Positions 1-11,205 of a DNA stretch of 64,000 bases are shown one piece after another (the stretch's first letter is position 1; each line of letters begins with the position of its first letter). The DNA lies in NCBI GenBank assembly GCA_021292165.1, contig CM037877.1:209292715-209356714 (forward strand). The letters run 5' to 3'. The DNA is from Shinisaurus crocodilurus. Its lineage: Eukaryota; Chordata; Lepidosauria; Squamata; Shinisauridae. The translations under genes and the position numbers were made by a program. A model generated the notes under the pieces. That model was not told the DNA's origin and ran no database searches. It was given only the letters and a program-made list of their open reading frames with translations.

Positions 1-62
1 GCTGAGGGATCATGGAAGTTGTAGGCCAAAACATCAGGAGGGCCACAAGTTGCCCACCCCTA
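1..62. mobile_element. hAT MITE, right half (GGGCAACTTG family)
   Basis: The window opens inside a short palindromic hAT-type MITE. The visible half carries the words GTAGGCCAAAACATC and CACAAGTTGCCCACCCC, which match the right end of complete copies near 7930 and 52091. The left half lies outside the window, so the target duplication cannot be checked. Confidence 0.65.
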
Positions 63-524
63 GTATAGGTGCAGAGCCTTAAATCCACTCCACATCGATT
101 TCCCCATTTATGTCAATGGAGGGATAAGTGCTGCCTGCATAGGAGCTCCATGAGTTCATCAGAACATACCTGACGTTCTGGATCAGGATGAATGTATGCT
201 TTTCCTCTTTCTTGCAAGACACAGTATTATATCCTTGAATTGTCTTGTCTGCAAAGAGACTTGAAGACCATCTGTTCCATTCTCCTGCACTGAGGGACTG
301 GGACACAGAAGATCCTAACATAGCCCTACACAAATTGTGGCCCACTGAACCAAGTTCAGTCCACTCACCATGTATTGTGGTCTGCCAGTTGCATGTGACC
401 ATCTCCCTGATTTTGCTGTCTCAGATAGGCAAGAAAACACAGGGTTTATTCAGTGACGCATGGAATACTATACATGGCTGACTTGGGCTGGGTTTGGCAT
501 GGTGGCTCACAAGCTGTGCAAGCC
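63..524. other. unassigned sequence
   Basis: I see no gene, exon or recognisable repeat in this stretch. Its short ORFs show no family resemblance. Confidence 0.4.
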
Positions 525-855
525 TGAACATAAGAAGAGCCTTGCTGGATCCGATCAAAGACCTACTTAGTCCAGGATTCTGTTCACACAGGGAGCAAAT
601 GCCCAAGGGAAACCCAAAAGCAGGAGCCAAGTGCAATAGTACCCTCCTGCTCATGTTCCCCAGCAACTGGTATTCAGAGGCTTACCAGAGGTAATATATA
701 GCCATTATGAAGAGTACCCATTGATAGCCTTATCGTCTGCAAATTTGTCTAATCCCCTTTTAATGTCACCCAGGTTTGTGGCCATCACTACCAACCTTGT
801 GCTAGCGAATTCTATAGTTTAACTGAAGAACCCTTTCCTAATCTTTACCCACGTT
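525..855 (-). mobile_element. CR1-clade LINE 3' end (subfamily B), degraded
   Basis: Read on the minus strand, this is the end of the CR1 reverse transcriptase ORF followed by its 3' untranslated region. It matches the plus-strand copy ending near 11345. Landmarks are CATAAGAAGAGCC at the tail, CCCAGCAACTGGTATTC in the UTR, and the remains of the IVKLWNSLP-like coding block near 800-830. The copy is 5'-truncated and interrupted by small indels. It is not functional. Confidence 0.75.
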
Positions 856-1652
856 AGATGTTTTTGTGCCATAAGCAGGCAGGAAGAAGGAACAAAATGT
901 GTACTTCCAGAAACAGAGAAGCAATTAATTTAATAGCACTCATGCCAATGAAACATACAAGAGTACCACCTCCTACAGGGGAAGCCCGAGAAATTCAGGC
1001 ATACTACTTGCCTTATTTGACCTTGGTGAGAACATATTTCCTGGCCCCAAATGTGACAAACATGTACAGATGGGCTGAATAAAGACTTCTGGATCTTAGG
1101 TGCCATCATTAAATGTCTAGATATTCAGGCAATCTGGCACATGGGATGATTCCATCTCTGAGTTATACCCTGAGCATGACCAGAAGCTCTAATAATTGGT
1201 AATTCCATGATAGACATGTTCATATTTTCAAGATGACATTTTCAAATCCACCCAATTAAAAATAACAACACCTAGGATTAATTGTGACTCATTTTGATAC
1301 CATAGTGGAAAGGAACTCCCCACATTTTAATTGAAATACAATCCTGAATGAATCTTAACTAAATGTTTGCTACTGAAATTCATGTGATGGGATGGCCATA
1401 GGAGCTTCAAACAGTGTAAAAAACAGCTTCTGCTATTGAAGATATCATTGCATCCTATACCTGGCTCTGTTCTCCTTGTCAGACAAATACTTCCTTCAAC
1501 CTGTTAACATCAGTGAAAGTCGGTACATTGAAGGCTGGTCTTTCTGATTCTGATGGGCCTTTGTGTTCCACAGTATTCCTCATAGAAGAAAAGGAGGTTG
1601 TTCCTGTTCCTGGCAACGCAGCTCCAGTACATTTCTACAGCACCACCAAGAC
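856..1652. other. unassigned sequence
   Basis: No coding similarity or clear repeat seen in about 0.8 kb of moderately AT-rich sequence. Confidence 0.4.
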
Positions 1653-1858
1653 CAGCCCTATACTAACTTAGGCAGCCCGATACTCCGGCAGTAGATGCTG
1701 TGGTTGGGGAGCGGCAGCAAGGTGTTGCGGGAGAGACCTGTGTGTCACATGGCCTGCCAGGCACTCCCTAAGCTAGCTTGCTGCCCTCAGGTGTGGTGGA
1801 GCATACTGTCCTGCCACCAGCACTGAGGATTGGTATTCACCAGATTGGTATTCACCAG
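1653..1858. repeat. degraded hAT-like repeat plus a 16-bp tandem duplication
   Basis: The block GACCAGCCCTATACTA and the words GGCAGCAAGGTGTTG and GAGAGACCTGTGTG recur near 52400-52500 in another diverged repeat, so both belong to one interspersed family. At 1828-1858 ATTGGTATTCACCAG occurs twice in tandem. Ends are not defined. Confidence 0.35.
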
Positions 1859-2084
1859 ATTCAACTGCCAGTCTGGCTGGCTTTTGTACAAGGAATGGTT
1901 GGGCATTATCTTATCCTTTGCCTCAAGCAACTAAAGGTCTTGGGCCAGCTCTGACCACCACAATATCAGAACGAGGACAGGGTAAAGCACTGATAAATAA
2001 CAGAAGGTTTCTCCCCCCCCCCCCGCAACAGTTTAGTTTGAAATCTACAAAACTTTCATGCATCATGATCCTATGTGTATTAAT

Positions 2085-2127
2085 ATTTACTCAGAAGTAA
2101 GTCCCACTGAATTCAGTGCCACTTTTT
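2085..2127. repeat. fragment of short MITE-like repeat
   Basis: The word ACTCAGAAGTAAGTCCCACT is the core of a short repeat seen again near 21610, 25070, 37420 and 55195. Only about 40 bp are recognisable. A C-homopolymer run lies just upstream at 2015-2025. Confidence 0.45.
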
Positions 2128-2585
2128 CCTAAGTATGTGTTCCCATGATTGTTAGGAAGAATACAATTTGCATAAAAGAGGCTATGGATGAAACTGGGCT
2201 TGTCTATCTGCCAACATTAACCCCAGTGTAGTAATGTTGGGTCCTGTCTCCAAGGGGACCCTGCACAGATTGTGAGAGGCCTTTGTTTTGTTTATTGCAG
2301 GATTCACTGAAAATGGCATGCTATATCGTATAATTCCTTCACTGCAGAAGTGATCTATTCCCCAGCTCTAGAGATGCAACCTGTCAGAAGGGAGCATAAT
2401 TAATATCACTTGGAAGTTTGGCCTGACAAAAATGGCCTTGACAACGTCCCATATGATTGAGGCAGTATCAAAGGAGTCATTCCTTGGAATGAAAGATTCT
2501 TGGTGCAGCTCCATAAATCTTTAGCTTCTCTCTTTTACATCCTGTTTGCAAACATAACAGATCAGGAATCTTATTCATGCTGGAG
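2128..2585. other. unassigned sequence
   Basis: No gene or repeat recognised between a MITE fragment and the CR1 copy. Confidence 0.35.
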
Positions 2586-3535
2586 AGCACCACATAAGAC
2601 CCCTACTGGATCAGACCAAGGGTCCATCTCACCCAGCATTCTGTTCACACACTAGCCAACCAGCTGCCCATGGGAAACCCACAAGCAGGATATGAGTGCA
2701 ACATCACCCTCCCTCCCATGTTCCCCAGCAACTGGGGTATATAGGCATATTGCCTCTGATACTGGAGGTAGCATATAGCCATCAGGGGTAGTAGACATTG
2801 ATAGCCTTATCCTCCAGGAATTTGTCCAATCCCCTTTTAATGCCATCCAAATTGCTGCCCATCACTACATCTTGTGGAAGTGAATTCCATAGTTTAACTA
2901 TGTTAACTATAGTTATAGTTAAACCTCTATCATGTTTCCCCTTACTTGCATTTTTTCTAAGATAAACAATCCCAGCTGTTATAACTTTCCTCATAGGGGA
3001 GTTGCTCCAGCCCCTTGATCATTTTAGTTGCCATTTTCTGCACTTTTCCCAACTCAACAATATCCTTTTTTATGTGTGGTAACCACAGCTGTACACAGTA
3101 TTCTAAACGTAGTCACATAGATTTGTATAAGGACAGTATGATATTGGCAGTTTTATTTTCAATTCCTTTCCTAATTATACCTAAGATGAAGTTTGCCATT
3201 TTCACAGCAGCTGCTAGCTCAGATCTCATCAGCGTATATGTGAAGTTGGGGGGGGGGGGTTGCCCCAAAGGGCATCATTTTACACTTGCTTACATTGAAC
3301 TGCCTGCATTTGCCATTTTGATGACCATTCTCCCATTTTGGAGAGATCCTTTGGGGTTCTCCACAATCCCTTTTAGTTTTAACTACCCTGTATAATTTGG
3401 TGTCATCAGTAAACTTGGCCATTTCACTGCTCCTAATTCCAGATCATTTATGAATAAGTTGAAAAGCATTGGTCCCAATACAGATCCCTGTGGGACCCCG
3501 CTGCTGACATCCCTCACAAAAGAGCTAGCTCCCTT
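2586..3535 (-). mobile_element. CR1-clade LINE, 3' ORF2 fragment plus 3' UTR, pseudogenised
   Basis: The minus strand encodes the C-terminal part of a CR1 reverse transcriptase. From the 5' side of the element one reads a [12 protein letters not shown] block near 3480-3530, [17 protein letters not shown] near 3400, FNVSKCK near 3290, and KLWNSLPQDVVMG with FLEDKAI at 2780-2900. A 3' UTR ending CATAAGACCC near 2590 follows. Reading frames are broken by indels and a G-run at 3248-3258. The copy is truncated before the catalytic FxDD-type core becomes complete, so it encodes no working enzyme. Orientation is opposite to the 9.4 kb copy of the same subfamily. Confidence 0.85.
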
Positions 3536-4559
3536 CCAAGCCTGCCTCCTTATATAGCACTAGCTAGCTTGGCCCAACTGCTGCTGCACCCAATCTGATT
3601 AGAGGGCCTCATCTGGAAAGCAAGGGAGGCTGTGGCTGAACCACTGGTCTGCATTAGCTTCCAGTGAGTGGCAATGTTAGTCAGTTGAGCCCCCTGGGAA
3701 TTGAAATTTTCTATTTAGGAGAGGGGACAATAGTCAATGGGAGATTTTCCATCTAGGAGAGACAACAATAGTCAATGGGTTATTGGAGGGGACAACAGAC
3801 AAAGGTAGGTGATTTGGGAAGGGATGCAGTTCAGGATCCTCTGGGGATACAAGGGCTGAGGGGCTGACACTGGGTATCTGATTTAGGAAGGGATGTGGTT
3901 TGCAAGGGCTAATTCCTTTTTGTGTATTTTTAAAAGCTAAATGAGAAGCTGACCTGAACTCTCAAACTTGGGATGAGTCTATTTCTGAGCTTTAGTTTAT
4001 GAGCTGCTCTATAAGGCCTAAAATCTGAGCCTACACTGAGCCCAAGCTGAAGCTAGCCTACACTTTTGTTGTTATTGTTCCACTAGCTAGGTCTGCCCAG
4101 TGGTTCTTGTCAATATAGAGCTATGTATTGCTTTTATTGCCCCTTTCTAAGCTTGGGTTTAGTTTAACTATGTGGTTACGGTTCTCTTCAACTGCTAAGG
4201 AATCTCTGTTAGAGCAAGGCTGCAAGAATTGTATGTTCCTGCTGGATTCCACCCCTGGGATTTATCTCCCAACTGTAAGTGTGTAAAGGGTTACCTTTTT
4301 GGGATTTAGCTCCCTTTGCTGTGACCTTGTTTTGGCTTCAGCTGATAATTTATGAGTTTTAAATTAGTGCCTGAGGTAATTTAATAGATAAATAAGTAAA
4401 CAGCACTTACCGTACCTTCTCACATGTGTGCTTAACACCCGTGTGTTCCAGCCACTTCGTCACTGGGGGGAGAGGCTTCATCACTGGGGTTCCTCCTGCT
4501 TGGGAAGTTGGCTCCTTCACAAGCCTCCCTCCTTCACAAGCCTGCCACCAAAATTCAGT
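3536..4559. other. unassigned sequence with a local ~42-bp duplication
   Basis: Mostly unique-looking sequence. Near 3703-3787 the words GACAATAGTCAATGGGAGA and CAACAATAGTCAATGGG mark a diverged tandem duplication of about 42 bp. No coding signal. Confidence 0.4.
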
Positions 4560-4880
4560 TAGGGTGGTCATGTGCCCTCTTTTACAGAGGATAATCCTCT
4601 ATTTGAAGAGCTGTCAATCCACTTCCAGTTTGAAGATAAAGAGCCATAAGGACTTCCCCATCAACAGTTAGTACCTGAAAAAACAGACAGCTGCACAGGT
4701 AACCGGTCACAGTCTTCCACACTATGGTGAGATGTACTGTATTTCTATTTAAATTATAAATATTTCTAAATTTGCATCTATACGTATAAATTAACATATG
4801 CAAAGTTAATGCAAACCACTTATGCAAATCATCTTTCGTCCTCTTTTTTGATGATTCATAAGTTGCCCCCCCAGTGTAGA
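4560..4880 (+). mobile_element. TA-flanked MITE, copy 1
   Basis: Begins TA-GGGTGGTCATGTGCCCTC and ends near ATTCATAAGTTGCC. The body matches copies at 11570 and 16680, including the CTTTTACAGAGGA block, the CAGTCTTCCACACTATG block and AT-rich ATTAACATATGCAAA. The right terminus is degraded into a C-run. TA target sites in the better copies suggest a Tc1/mariner-like origin, but no transposase remains to prove it. Confidence 0.6.
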
Positions 4881-4937
4881 TTTTCACATAGTGCTGCAAG
4901 TGTTTGAAATGGTTTGTTATCATAGTTTATCCTAGAG

Positions 4938-5000
4938 CAGGGGTGCACAGCCTGCCTCCTGGGGGCCTCACCAGGCCTTAAGTGAACCCCCAGGGGTACC

Positions 5001-5035
<35 letters not shown>

Positions 5036-5278
5036 CACACTGCTGCTGCTGCTGAATACCCCCCCCCAACACACACACACAGATTTCATACAGATCACAC
5101 TTTCCTTCCTGCTACTAGCAGTGAGGAAAGAGCGATCTATATCAGGATCACTGTGGGAGAGGGTGGAGAGAAGGCTCTCCACTCCCTCCCAGCAAGAAAA
5201 GAGGATTGATGGGATGTGTGCAACCCCTGAGTCAGTAACTCACACAGCCCTTGGGTCTGAAAAGGTTGTGCAACCCTG
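4938..5278. mobile_element. non-autonomous hAT with exact 8-bp target duplication
   Basis: Termini are CAGGGGTGCACAGCCTG and AGGTTGTGCAACCCTG, which are inverted repeats. TCCTAGAG occurs immediately before (4930-4937) and immediately after (5279-5286). An 8-bp duplication with CAG...CTG ends is the hAT signature. The interior holds a CA microsatellite at 5002-5032 and another CA-rich run at 5070-5081, and no transposase. Confidence 0.85.
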
Positions 5279-5368
5279 TCCTAGAGACATTAAAAGGTCA
5301 AAAGGGACATAGGACTTCTCTAGTCTCAGTTTGGTCACACAGGCTGTATTTTCAACACTGGCCTGTTC

Positions 5369-5773
5369 CAGCATTGTCAACTCCAAGTTTTGGAGGTCCC
5401 GTGGGCAGGAGATTCTCACTGGGGCTCCCCCTCCTTTAGCGTGGACCCACCTCCTCCTTGCCACTCCCATCTTTACGCCACCATTGTTAGCAGCTGCTGC
5501 TGTTGCTCCTCCTTGCCACTCTTGCTTGCCTGCTTGTTTTCCAGGGAGAACACTGGTGAGTAAGTGAGTGAGCAGGCAGGAGGTGCTGCTTCTCCTCTTT
5601 CTTGACATAATTGTTCAGTCACCTTCAGCTGGAAGGGAAAGGCAGGCAAATAAGCAATCTGCAATCTGAGGAAGAGCCGCAGCAGGAGGCAGGGAGTTCC
5701 TGGAAGTGGATTCCTAGCAGAGATGTGGTTCTTGGTAAGTGCCCAACCATGCCGACCTCTGACACCAGCCCTG
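5369..5773. mobile_element. old hAT-like repeat (CTCCAAG/CCAGCCCTG family)
   Basis: The ends resemble the hAT copies at 27121 and 33676. CAACTCCAAGTTTTGGAGG lies on the left and TGACACCAGCCCTG on the right, with interior CTTGCCTGCTTG and CTGCTGCTGTTGCTCC. The flanking octamers GCCTGTTC and TGTCCCAG do not match, so it is an old or altered insertion. Confidence 0.5.
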
Positions 5774-6261
5774 TGTCCCAGGACTGATTTCATGCCATGC
5801 ATACTCAGTAAGAACCCAAAAAGATGCAAGCTAGAAATGGTAGGTAGAAGAAATTCCGATCTGACACCTTGCCACATTTGGACTTACATTTGGGAGAAAG
5901 CTGTGGAACAGTTACAAGCCAGTCTGATATGCAGCCTATTTCAGCCATTTTTGAAAGCACTCAATGTAAGATGAAAGGACTGAGGAAACTAGCATAGTCC
6001 TGTAGATATAGCATTGATCCCAGTCCAAGGAATCCTAGGTTCAGTCCCCTCTCTGAATTTGGCAGGCTACTCTACACCATGTGGAACAGTTTTCATGTGG
6101 ATGCTGGTGGCCTTCTCTTGACGATCATAACATGTGGACTACCAAAAAGTCAGTCATGGAAAGGGTAAGGGCTACTGGAACACTCTGGGAGGAAGCAGAC
6201 TTTGGGAGAAGATAAAAGAGAAAAAATGAATATGTTCTTCTCAAGCCTCCCCAAAATTTAA
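5774..6261. other. unassigned sequence
   Basis: No coding similarity or recognisable repeat. Confidence 0.35.
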
Positions 6262-6889
6262 CAGGAATCCCCAATGTGGTGCCCATGAAGCATTCTACTC
6301 CCTGCCTCCTTAAAAAAAATTTTTTTTTTCAAATAAATAAAAATTCTTGAAAAACCTTAGGGTGCCAGGTTCTCCTTCCTGTTCCTGAACCTGCTGCTGG
6401 GCAGGAAGAGAAGGAAAGAGCTGTTTCCTGGCCCCACCCAATCTTCTTCTATCCACATTTGCTCCCCTTCATGCGCGCACAATCTCTCTCTCTCAATCCA
6501 CTCCCAGTCTCTAGCCTTGCTATTTTTCTCCAGCGACCCCTTTCCTCACTATTTCCCTCCCTCCCTGTCCCCAGCCTCCTTCTTTCTCTCCCTTCCTAGA
6601 TCTAGCCTTGCTCTTTCTCTCCCACTTATCCCTTTATCTTGCTGCTTCTCTCCACTCCCAGCCTCTAACCTCACTATTTTTCTGCCCTCTACCCCTTTGA
6701 TCTGCTATTTCCGCCTACTTTCCAACCTCTGGCCTTGCTATTTCTCTCCCCGCCACCTCTTTTGACTAGCCAGGCCCCAATGGCAGCCATTATGTGACTA
6801 GTCACATCATCCATGCAAGCCATTTTGTGGTGGTGCCCACAACATTTTCTCAAAGCAACAAATGGAATCAAAAAGTTTGGGGACCCCTG
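6262..6889. mobile_element. old hAT-like element with pyrimidine-rich minisatellite
   Basis: Termini CAGGAATCCCCAA and TTGGGGACCCCTG are imperfect inverted repeats. Flanking octamers do not match, so the insertion is old. Between 6505 and 6760 four diverged units start with variants of CTAGCCTTGCTATTTTTCTC, giving a strongly C+T-biased strand. The right part carries CAAGCCATTTTGTGG, related to the block around 20000-20060. Confidence 0.5.
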
Positions 6890-7605
6890 GTTTCCAAGCT
6901 CTTGCTGAGCTATATCATTGCTTCAAGGTATTGCTCAAAGGTGTTGGTGCTCTCCTGGGAGAAATGGTGGCATCATAAAATGTTCCTGTTTAAACAGGAA
7001 TTATTTACGTGCTAGACAGCTCTGTGCTGGCACCACTCTGGGCCAATCCTATCAATTCTTTCACAGGATTCAATCTATAATGCAGGCAAGAAGTCTGAAT
7101 ATGGAGAGACCATTGGTTCTTCCTGGGTTTGTGATAATTTGTTTCTTTGAAATGTTTGGCCTCCATTGCTTTGAACCCTGTGGGTGGGAAAAGAGGTGTC
7201 TTTTCTCTAAGCACAGTCTGTACCGTACCTTCGCCAAGACAAGCGTTAATTAAAACACACTTTAAAACCCGCTGAAGAGAAGTGGAATGTAGAGCTTCTC
7301 TTTAATCCTGTGACAAGGTCTGTGTTATGTAAGTTGCCAAAACTGTAAATTCTGCAGCTTCACGTCTTGCCACCTCCTTCAGGCACCCTACCTTCTTTCT
7401 TTCCTCTCTCCTTCCTCCTTCCATTTTATCTGTTGCTTCTTATGTTACTCCAGTCCTTTCCTGTTCTATGAACTTCAGAGGTAGAAACTTCTTTATGCAG
7501 ATATACACTTAGCATGCCCCCCCCCCCACAAAACATCCAACAACTGCCTCTTTCCTAGTTCAACTGGATTGGTTTGTGGCTGTGATTGTCAACTTGACAG
7601 CATAT
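6890..7605. other. unassigned sequence
   Basis: No repeat family or gene recognised. A short C-run lies at about 7518-7527. Confidence 0.35.
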
Positions 7606-7606
7606 G

Positions 7607-7610
<4 letters not shown>

Positions 7611-7651
<41 letters not shown>
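7611..7651. repeat. (TC)n microsatellite
   Basis: About 20 uninterrupted TC dinucleotides. Confidence 0.95.
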
Positions 7652-7652
<1 letters not shown>

Positions 7653-7732
7653 GCCCCATCTCTCTTCTACGCAGTGACTAGAACAAGCCAATGTCTTCAA
7701 AGGGTGGCTTTGAAGCCATGGCTAAGAAACAC

Positions 7733-7795
7733 TGACTGGGTTCACACAACATGCTAAGCTATGGTGGCTTAGCATGTTGTGCAAACCCAGCCAGT
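7733..7795. repeat. small palindromic MITE/hairpin
   Basis: Left arm CTGGGTTCACACAACATGC and right arm GCATGTTGTGCAAACCCAG flank TAAGCTATGGTGGCTTA, giving an almost perfect hairpin. The same GCATGTTGTG...AACCCAG end occurs at 35000-35030 and 43210-43240, so this is a minimal member of an interspersed palindromic family. Confidence 0.75.
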
Positions 7796-7929
7796 ATAAA
7801 TTCATTTAAACCAGTTCTCTCAGTTTGTGGTCAGATCCATCATCAGGTGCATCCAGGGTAAGAAGAAGAAATGACTAGACGCAGCACCATATATGCTCCC
7901 TTCTTCTGCAACATCTATCTTTACAACAG

Positions 7930-8061
7930 CAGTGGGCAACTTGTGGTCCTCCAGATGTTTTGGCCTACAACTGCCATCATCACTCACCATTGTCTATGCT
8001 GGCTAGGGCCAATGGGAGTTGTAAGCCAAAACATCTGGACGGCTATAAGTTCCCCACCCCT
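7930..8061. mobile_element. hAT MITE (GGGCAACTTG family)
   Basis: A palindromic unit from CAGCAGTGGGCAACTTGTGG to AAGTTCCCCACCCCTG with a GCTGGCTAGGGCCAATGGG centre. It matches 52091-52226. Flanking octamers (TACAACAG and CTCTAGCA) differ, so the target duplication has decayed or the left end is shifted by a few bases. Confidence 0.75.
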
Positions 8062-8909
8062 GCTCTAGCACTTCTTAATGAGGAGAAAAATTGAAAAAGT
8101 TTCTATCTTGTCCTTTCTCAGCTAATCAGGTTGCTTCAGACTACTATTTTTGAGATTAAGACCTACTTGCCTATGCCTTTGGCTTGACAATTTTCAACCC
8201 TGATTGAATTTCAGACCAGATTCCTGAGTTCTGGTTGGGGTTGACCGATTTCTAAATCAGAGTCAAGACCTGCCAGTTTGGGGTGGATTCTAGGTGTTGT
8301 TAGAAATAATATGTGAGCCAAAGCTGTTAAGATTGTTCTAGGCTCTGAAATGAAACACAGATGGGATCTCAAAGCCCCCTCTACTCTGGATTAATCCTGA
8401 AATTATTATTTTTTCAGCTGATTAGGATCCATTTGCTCTGGGTTATGCCAAAACAACCTGGAGCATAAACTGGGAGGTTCCTCCCATCTCTAAAATTGGA
8501 CCTATTTTTGCCACCTGGTCAAGTGAAACCAAATTAGCTCAAACTCAGTGAAAGGATATTGGCAATATAAAATGTGACAAAATCAAGGGGGAGACGCCAA
8601 TCTAGGGGGAAAAAACCCAAGGGGGAACCTCAAGGGTGCACAAGGAGCAACATCATTTAGACTGGGGCATAGGTTATCAACAGTTCATAATATACCTTAG
8701 CAGTTGCAGTTCATGTGCATCACTTTACATGGATCTGTGCTAAAGTCAAGATACATCCATCCTCAGCTCAGAGATTTAAATCTGAGAGATTACAGGGATG
8801 GGACCTTCAGTTACAGTGCAAGCCACTCCAACAAATTTTTAACAAAGTCAAAACAGGAATTTACCAAGGACAGGTATCCAAAAATAGGGACTGTCCCCAG
8901 AAAATAGAG
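8062..8909. other. unassigned sequence
   Basis: About 850 bp with no recognisable coding or repeat content. Confidence 0.35.
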
Positions 8910-9045
8910 CAGCCTCCCCCAACTTGGTGCCCTCCAGATGCTTTGGACTAAAATTCTCAGGATTCCTGACCATTGGTCATGCTGGCTGGGGCTGATGGGA
9001 GTTGAAGTCCACAGCATCTGAAGGACACCAGATTGGGGGCAGCTG
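8910..9045. mobile_element. hAT MITE (CAGCCTCCCCCAACTT family)
   Basis: Termini CAGCCTCCCCCAACTTGG and GATTGGGGGCAGCTG are inverted repeats around a GCTGGCTGGGGCTGATGGG centre. The flanks AAATAGAG (8902-8909) and AAACAGAG (9046-9053) match at 7 of 8 positions, consistent with an 8-bp duplication with one later substitution. Confidence 0.8.
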
Positions 9046-9811
9046 AAACAGAGTATATGTAATAATAATAGGCAATAGTAAACAAGGCTCCTTTTCCTAC
9101 AAGGAGCTTATTTCCATATAGAAATTATGTGTATGAAAAAGTTTCAGGTGGAGCTCACAAAGACTGCTTTGTGCACAAAACCGATGTCCACACTCACAAT
9201 CCAGCCACAGGAGCCCATCTCTCTGGCAAGAAAATATTTGGACTTTAATAGCTGACCTCTGAAATCTCTGTGTAATTTTTGGCATTGAGATTTAATCTCA
9301 CAATTTAGTTCCATGATGGTGGTACATGAAGAGTACTGAACATCAGTGTGGCAGCTCCATTTCTATGGAACTCCCTGCCTCTGGAGGGAGTGTTGTAATA
9401 ATGGATGACGACTTCAATTTCCCCCATATTGACTGGATAAATGCATGTTCCTGTCACAATCACAACAGTTACACTTCTCGATGCCCTAAATGACAGTCCC
9501 CTAGAACTGGGCCCAGATGGTATTATTCACCCTAGAGTTCTTAAAGAACTCAAATATGAAATTCCTGATCTTCTAACAAAAATATGTACCGTAATATGAC
9601 CTTAAGATCAGCCTCTGTACCAGAGGACTGGAGAATGTCCAATATAACACCACTTTTTAAAAAGGGATCCAGGGGGGATCTTGGAAATTATAGGTGGGTT
9701 AGCTTAACTAACATGTTTCTGGATAAATTGTTTGAATGCATTATTAAAGATAAAATTTGTATGCATATAGAAGGACAAGCCCTACTGAGAAAGAATCAAC
9801 ATGGCTTCCAC

Positions 9812-9976
9812 CAGGACCGGTGCAAGGCAGTTTGGTGCCCTAGGCAACATCAGATATTTAGCGCCCCCCTTCCCACTTGAGAGCACTGTATTTCCCCCCC
9901 AAGGCGTTTCTGGAACCCCCTTTAGCCCTGTGCCCTAGGCAGCTGCCTAGTTGGCCTAATGGTAGCACTGGCCCTG
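9812..9976. mobile_element. hAT MITE (CAGGGCCGGTGC family) inside CR1 ORF
   Basis: Termini CAGGACCGGTGCAAGGCAG and CTAATGGTAGCACTGGCCCTG. GCTTCCAC flanks it exactly on both sides (9804-9811 and 9977-9984). Removing the element and one octamer restores the CR1 reading across a QHGF-to-KGKSCLT junction, so it inserted after the LINE. It is 165 bp, the same length as the copy at 51762. Confidence 0.95.
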
Positions 9977-11102
9977 GCTTCCACAAAGGTAAGTCCTGTC
10001 TCACTAAACCTTTAAACTTCTTTGAGGGTGTCAGTAAATATGTGGACAGGGGTGATCTGGTAGACATTGCTTATTTGGACTTCCAAAAGGCTTTTGACAA
10101 AGTCACTCACCAAAGACTGCTGAGCAAACTTAGCAGTCGTGGAATAAGAGGAGAGGTCCTCTTATGGATCAATAACTGGTTAAAGAACAGAAAGCAGATA
10201 GTAGGAATGAATGGTAAATTTTCCCAATGGAGAGATGTAAACAGTGGGGTCCCACAGGGATCTGTACTGGGATCAATGCTTTTCAACTTATTCATAAATG
10301 ATCTGAAATTAGGAGTGAGCAGTTAAGTGGCCAAATTTGCACATGACACCAAGTTATTTAGGGTGGTTAAAACAAAAAGGGATTGTGCAGAGCTCCAAAA
10401 GGATCTCTCCAAACTGGGAGACTGGACATTAAAATGGCAAATGCTGTTCAATTTAAGCAAGTGTAAAGTGATGTATGTTGGGGCAAAAAAATCCCAACTT
10501 CAAATATAAGCTGATGGGATCTGAGCTAGTGGTGACTGATCAAAGAAGAGCTCTTGGGGTTGTGGTGGACAGTTCAATGAAAATGTCAACCCAGTGTGTG
10601 GCGCCTGTGAAAAAGATGAATTCCCAAAAAAGGGAAATTGTAGAGTTGGGAAAAGTTCAAATAAGGGCAAGTAAAATGATCAAGGGGCTGGAGCAACTCC
10701 CCTATGAGGAAAGTTACAACAGCTGGTATTGTTTAGCTTATTAAAAAGGCAAGTAAGTGGAAACATGTCATAGAGGTGTACAAAATCCTGCATGGTGTGG
10801 AGAAATTGGATAGGGAGACATTTTTCTCCCTCTCTCACAATACTAGAACCTGGGGTCATCCCACAAAACTGATTGGTGGGAGATTCAGGACAGATAAAAG
10901 GAAGTACTTCTTCATAGAACACATAGTTAAACTATGGAATTCACTTCCATACGATGTAGTGATGGGCACCAATTTGAATGGCTTTAAAAGGGGATTGGAT
11001 AAATTCCTGGAGGATAAGGCTATCTACGGCTACTAGTCCTGAATGGCTGTAAGCTACCTCAAGTATCAGAGGCAGTTTGCCTATGTACACCAGTTGCTGG
11101 GG

Positions 11103-11205
11103 ATAAAATGGAGAGGAGGAGGAGGATTATGTAAGCCACCTTGGGTTCCTTGAAGGAAAAAAGGCGGGGTATAAATATAATAAATAAATAAAATCAATAA
11201 ATAAA
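11103..11205 (+). mobile_element. 5'-truncated Sauria-type SINE tail inside CR1 3' UTR
   Basis: TAAAATGGAGAGGAGG through CTTGGGTTCCTTGAAGG, GGCGGGGTATAAATATAATA and AATAAATAAA is the 3' half of the Sauria SINE. It splits the CR1 UTR between GTTGCTGGGGA and CATGGGCAGGAGGG. The tRNA-like head is absent, so this is a truncated retroposition. No clear target duplication is visible. Confidence 0.8.

Noticed and set aside
5240..5877. Overlapping ORFs of 122 and 134 codons on the minus strand
   Set aside because: They overlap two hAT elements and a CA repeat, and frames on both strands are open over the same region. No recognisable domain.
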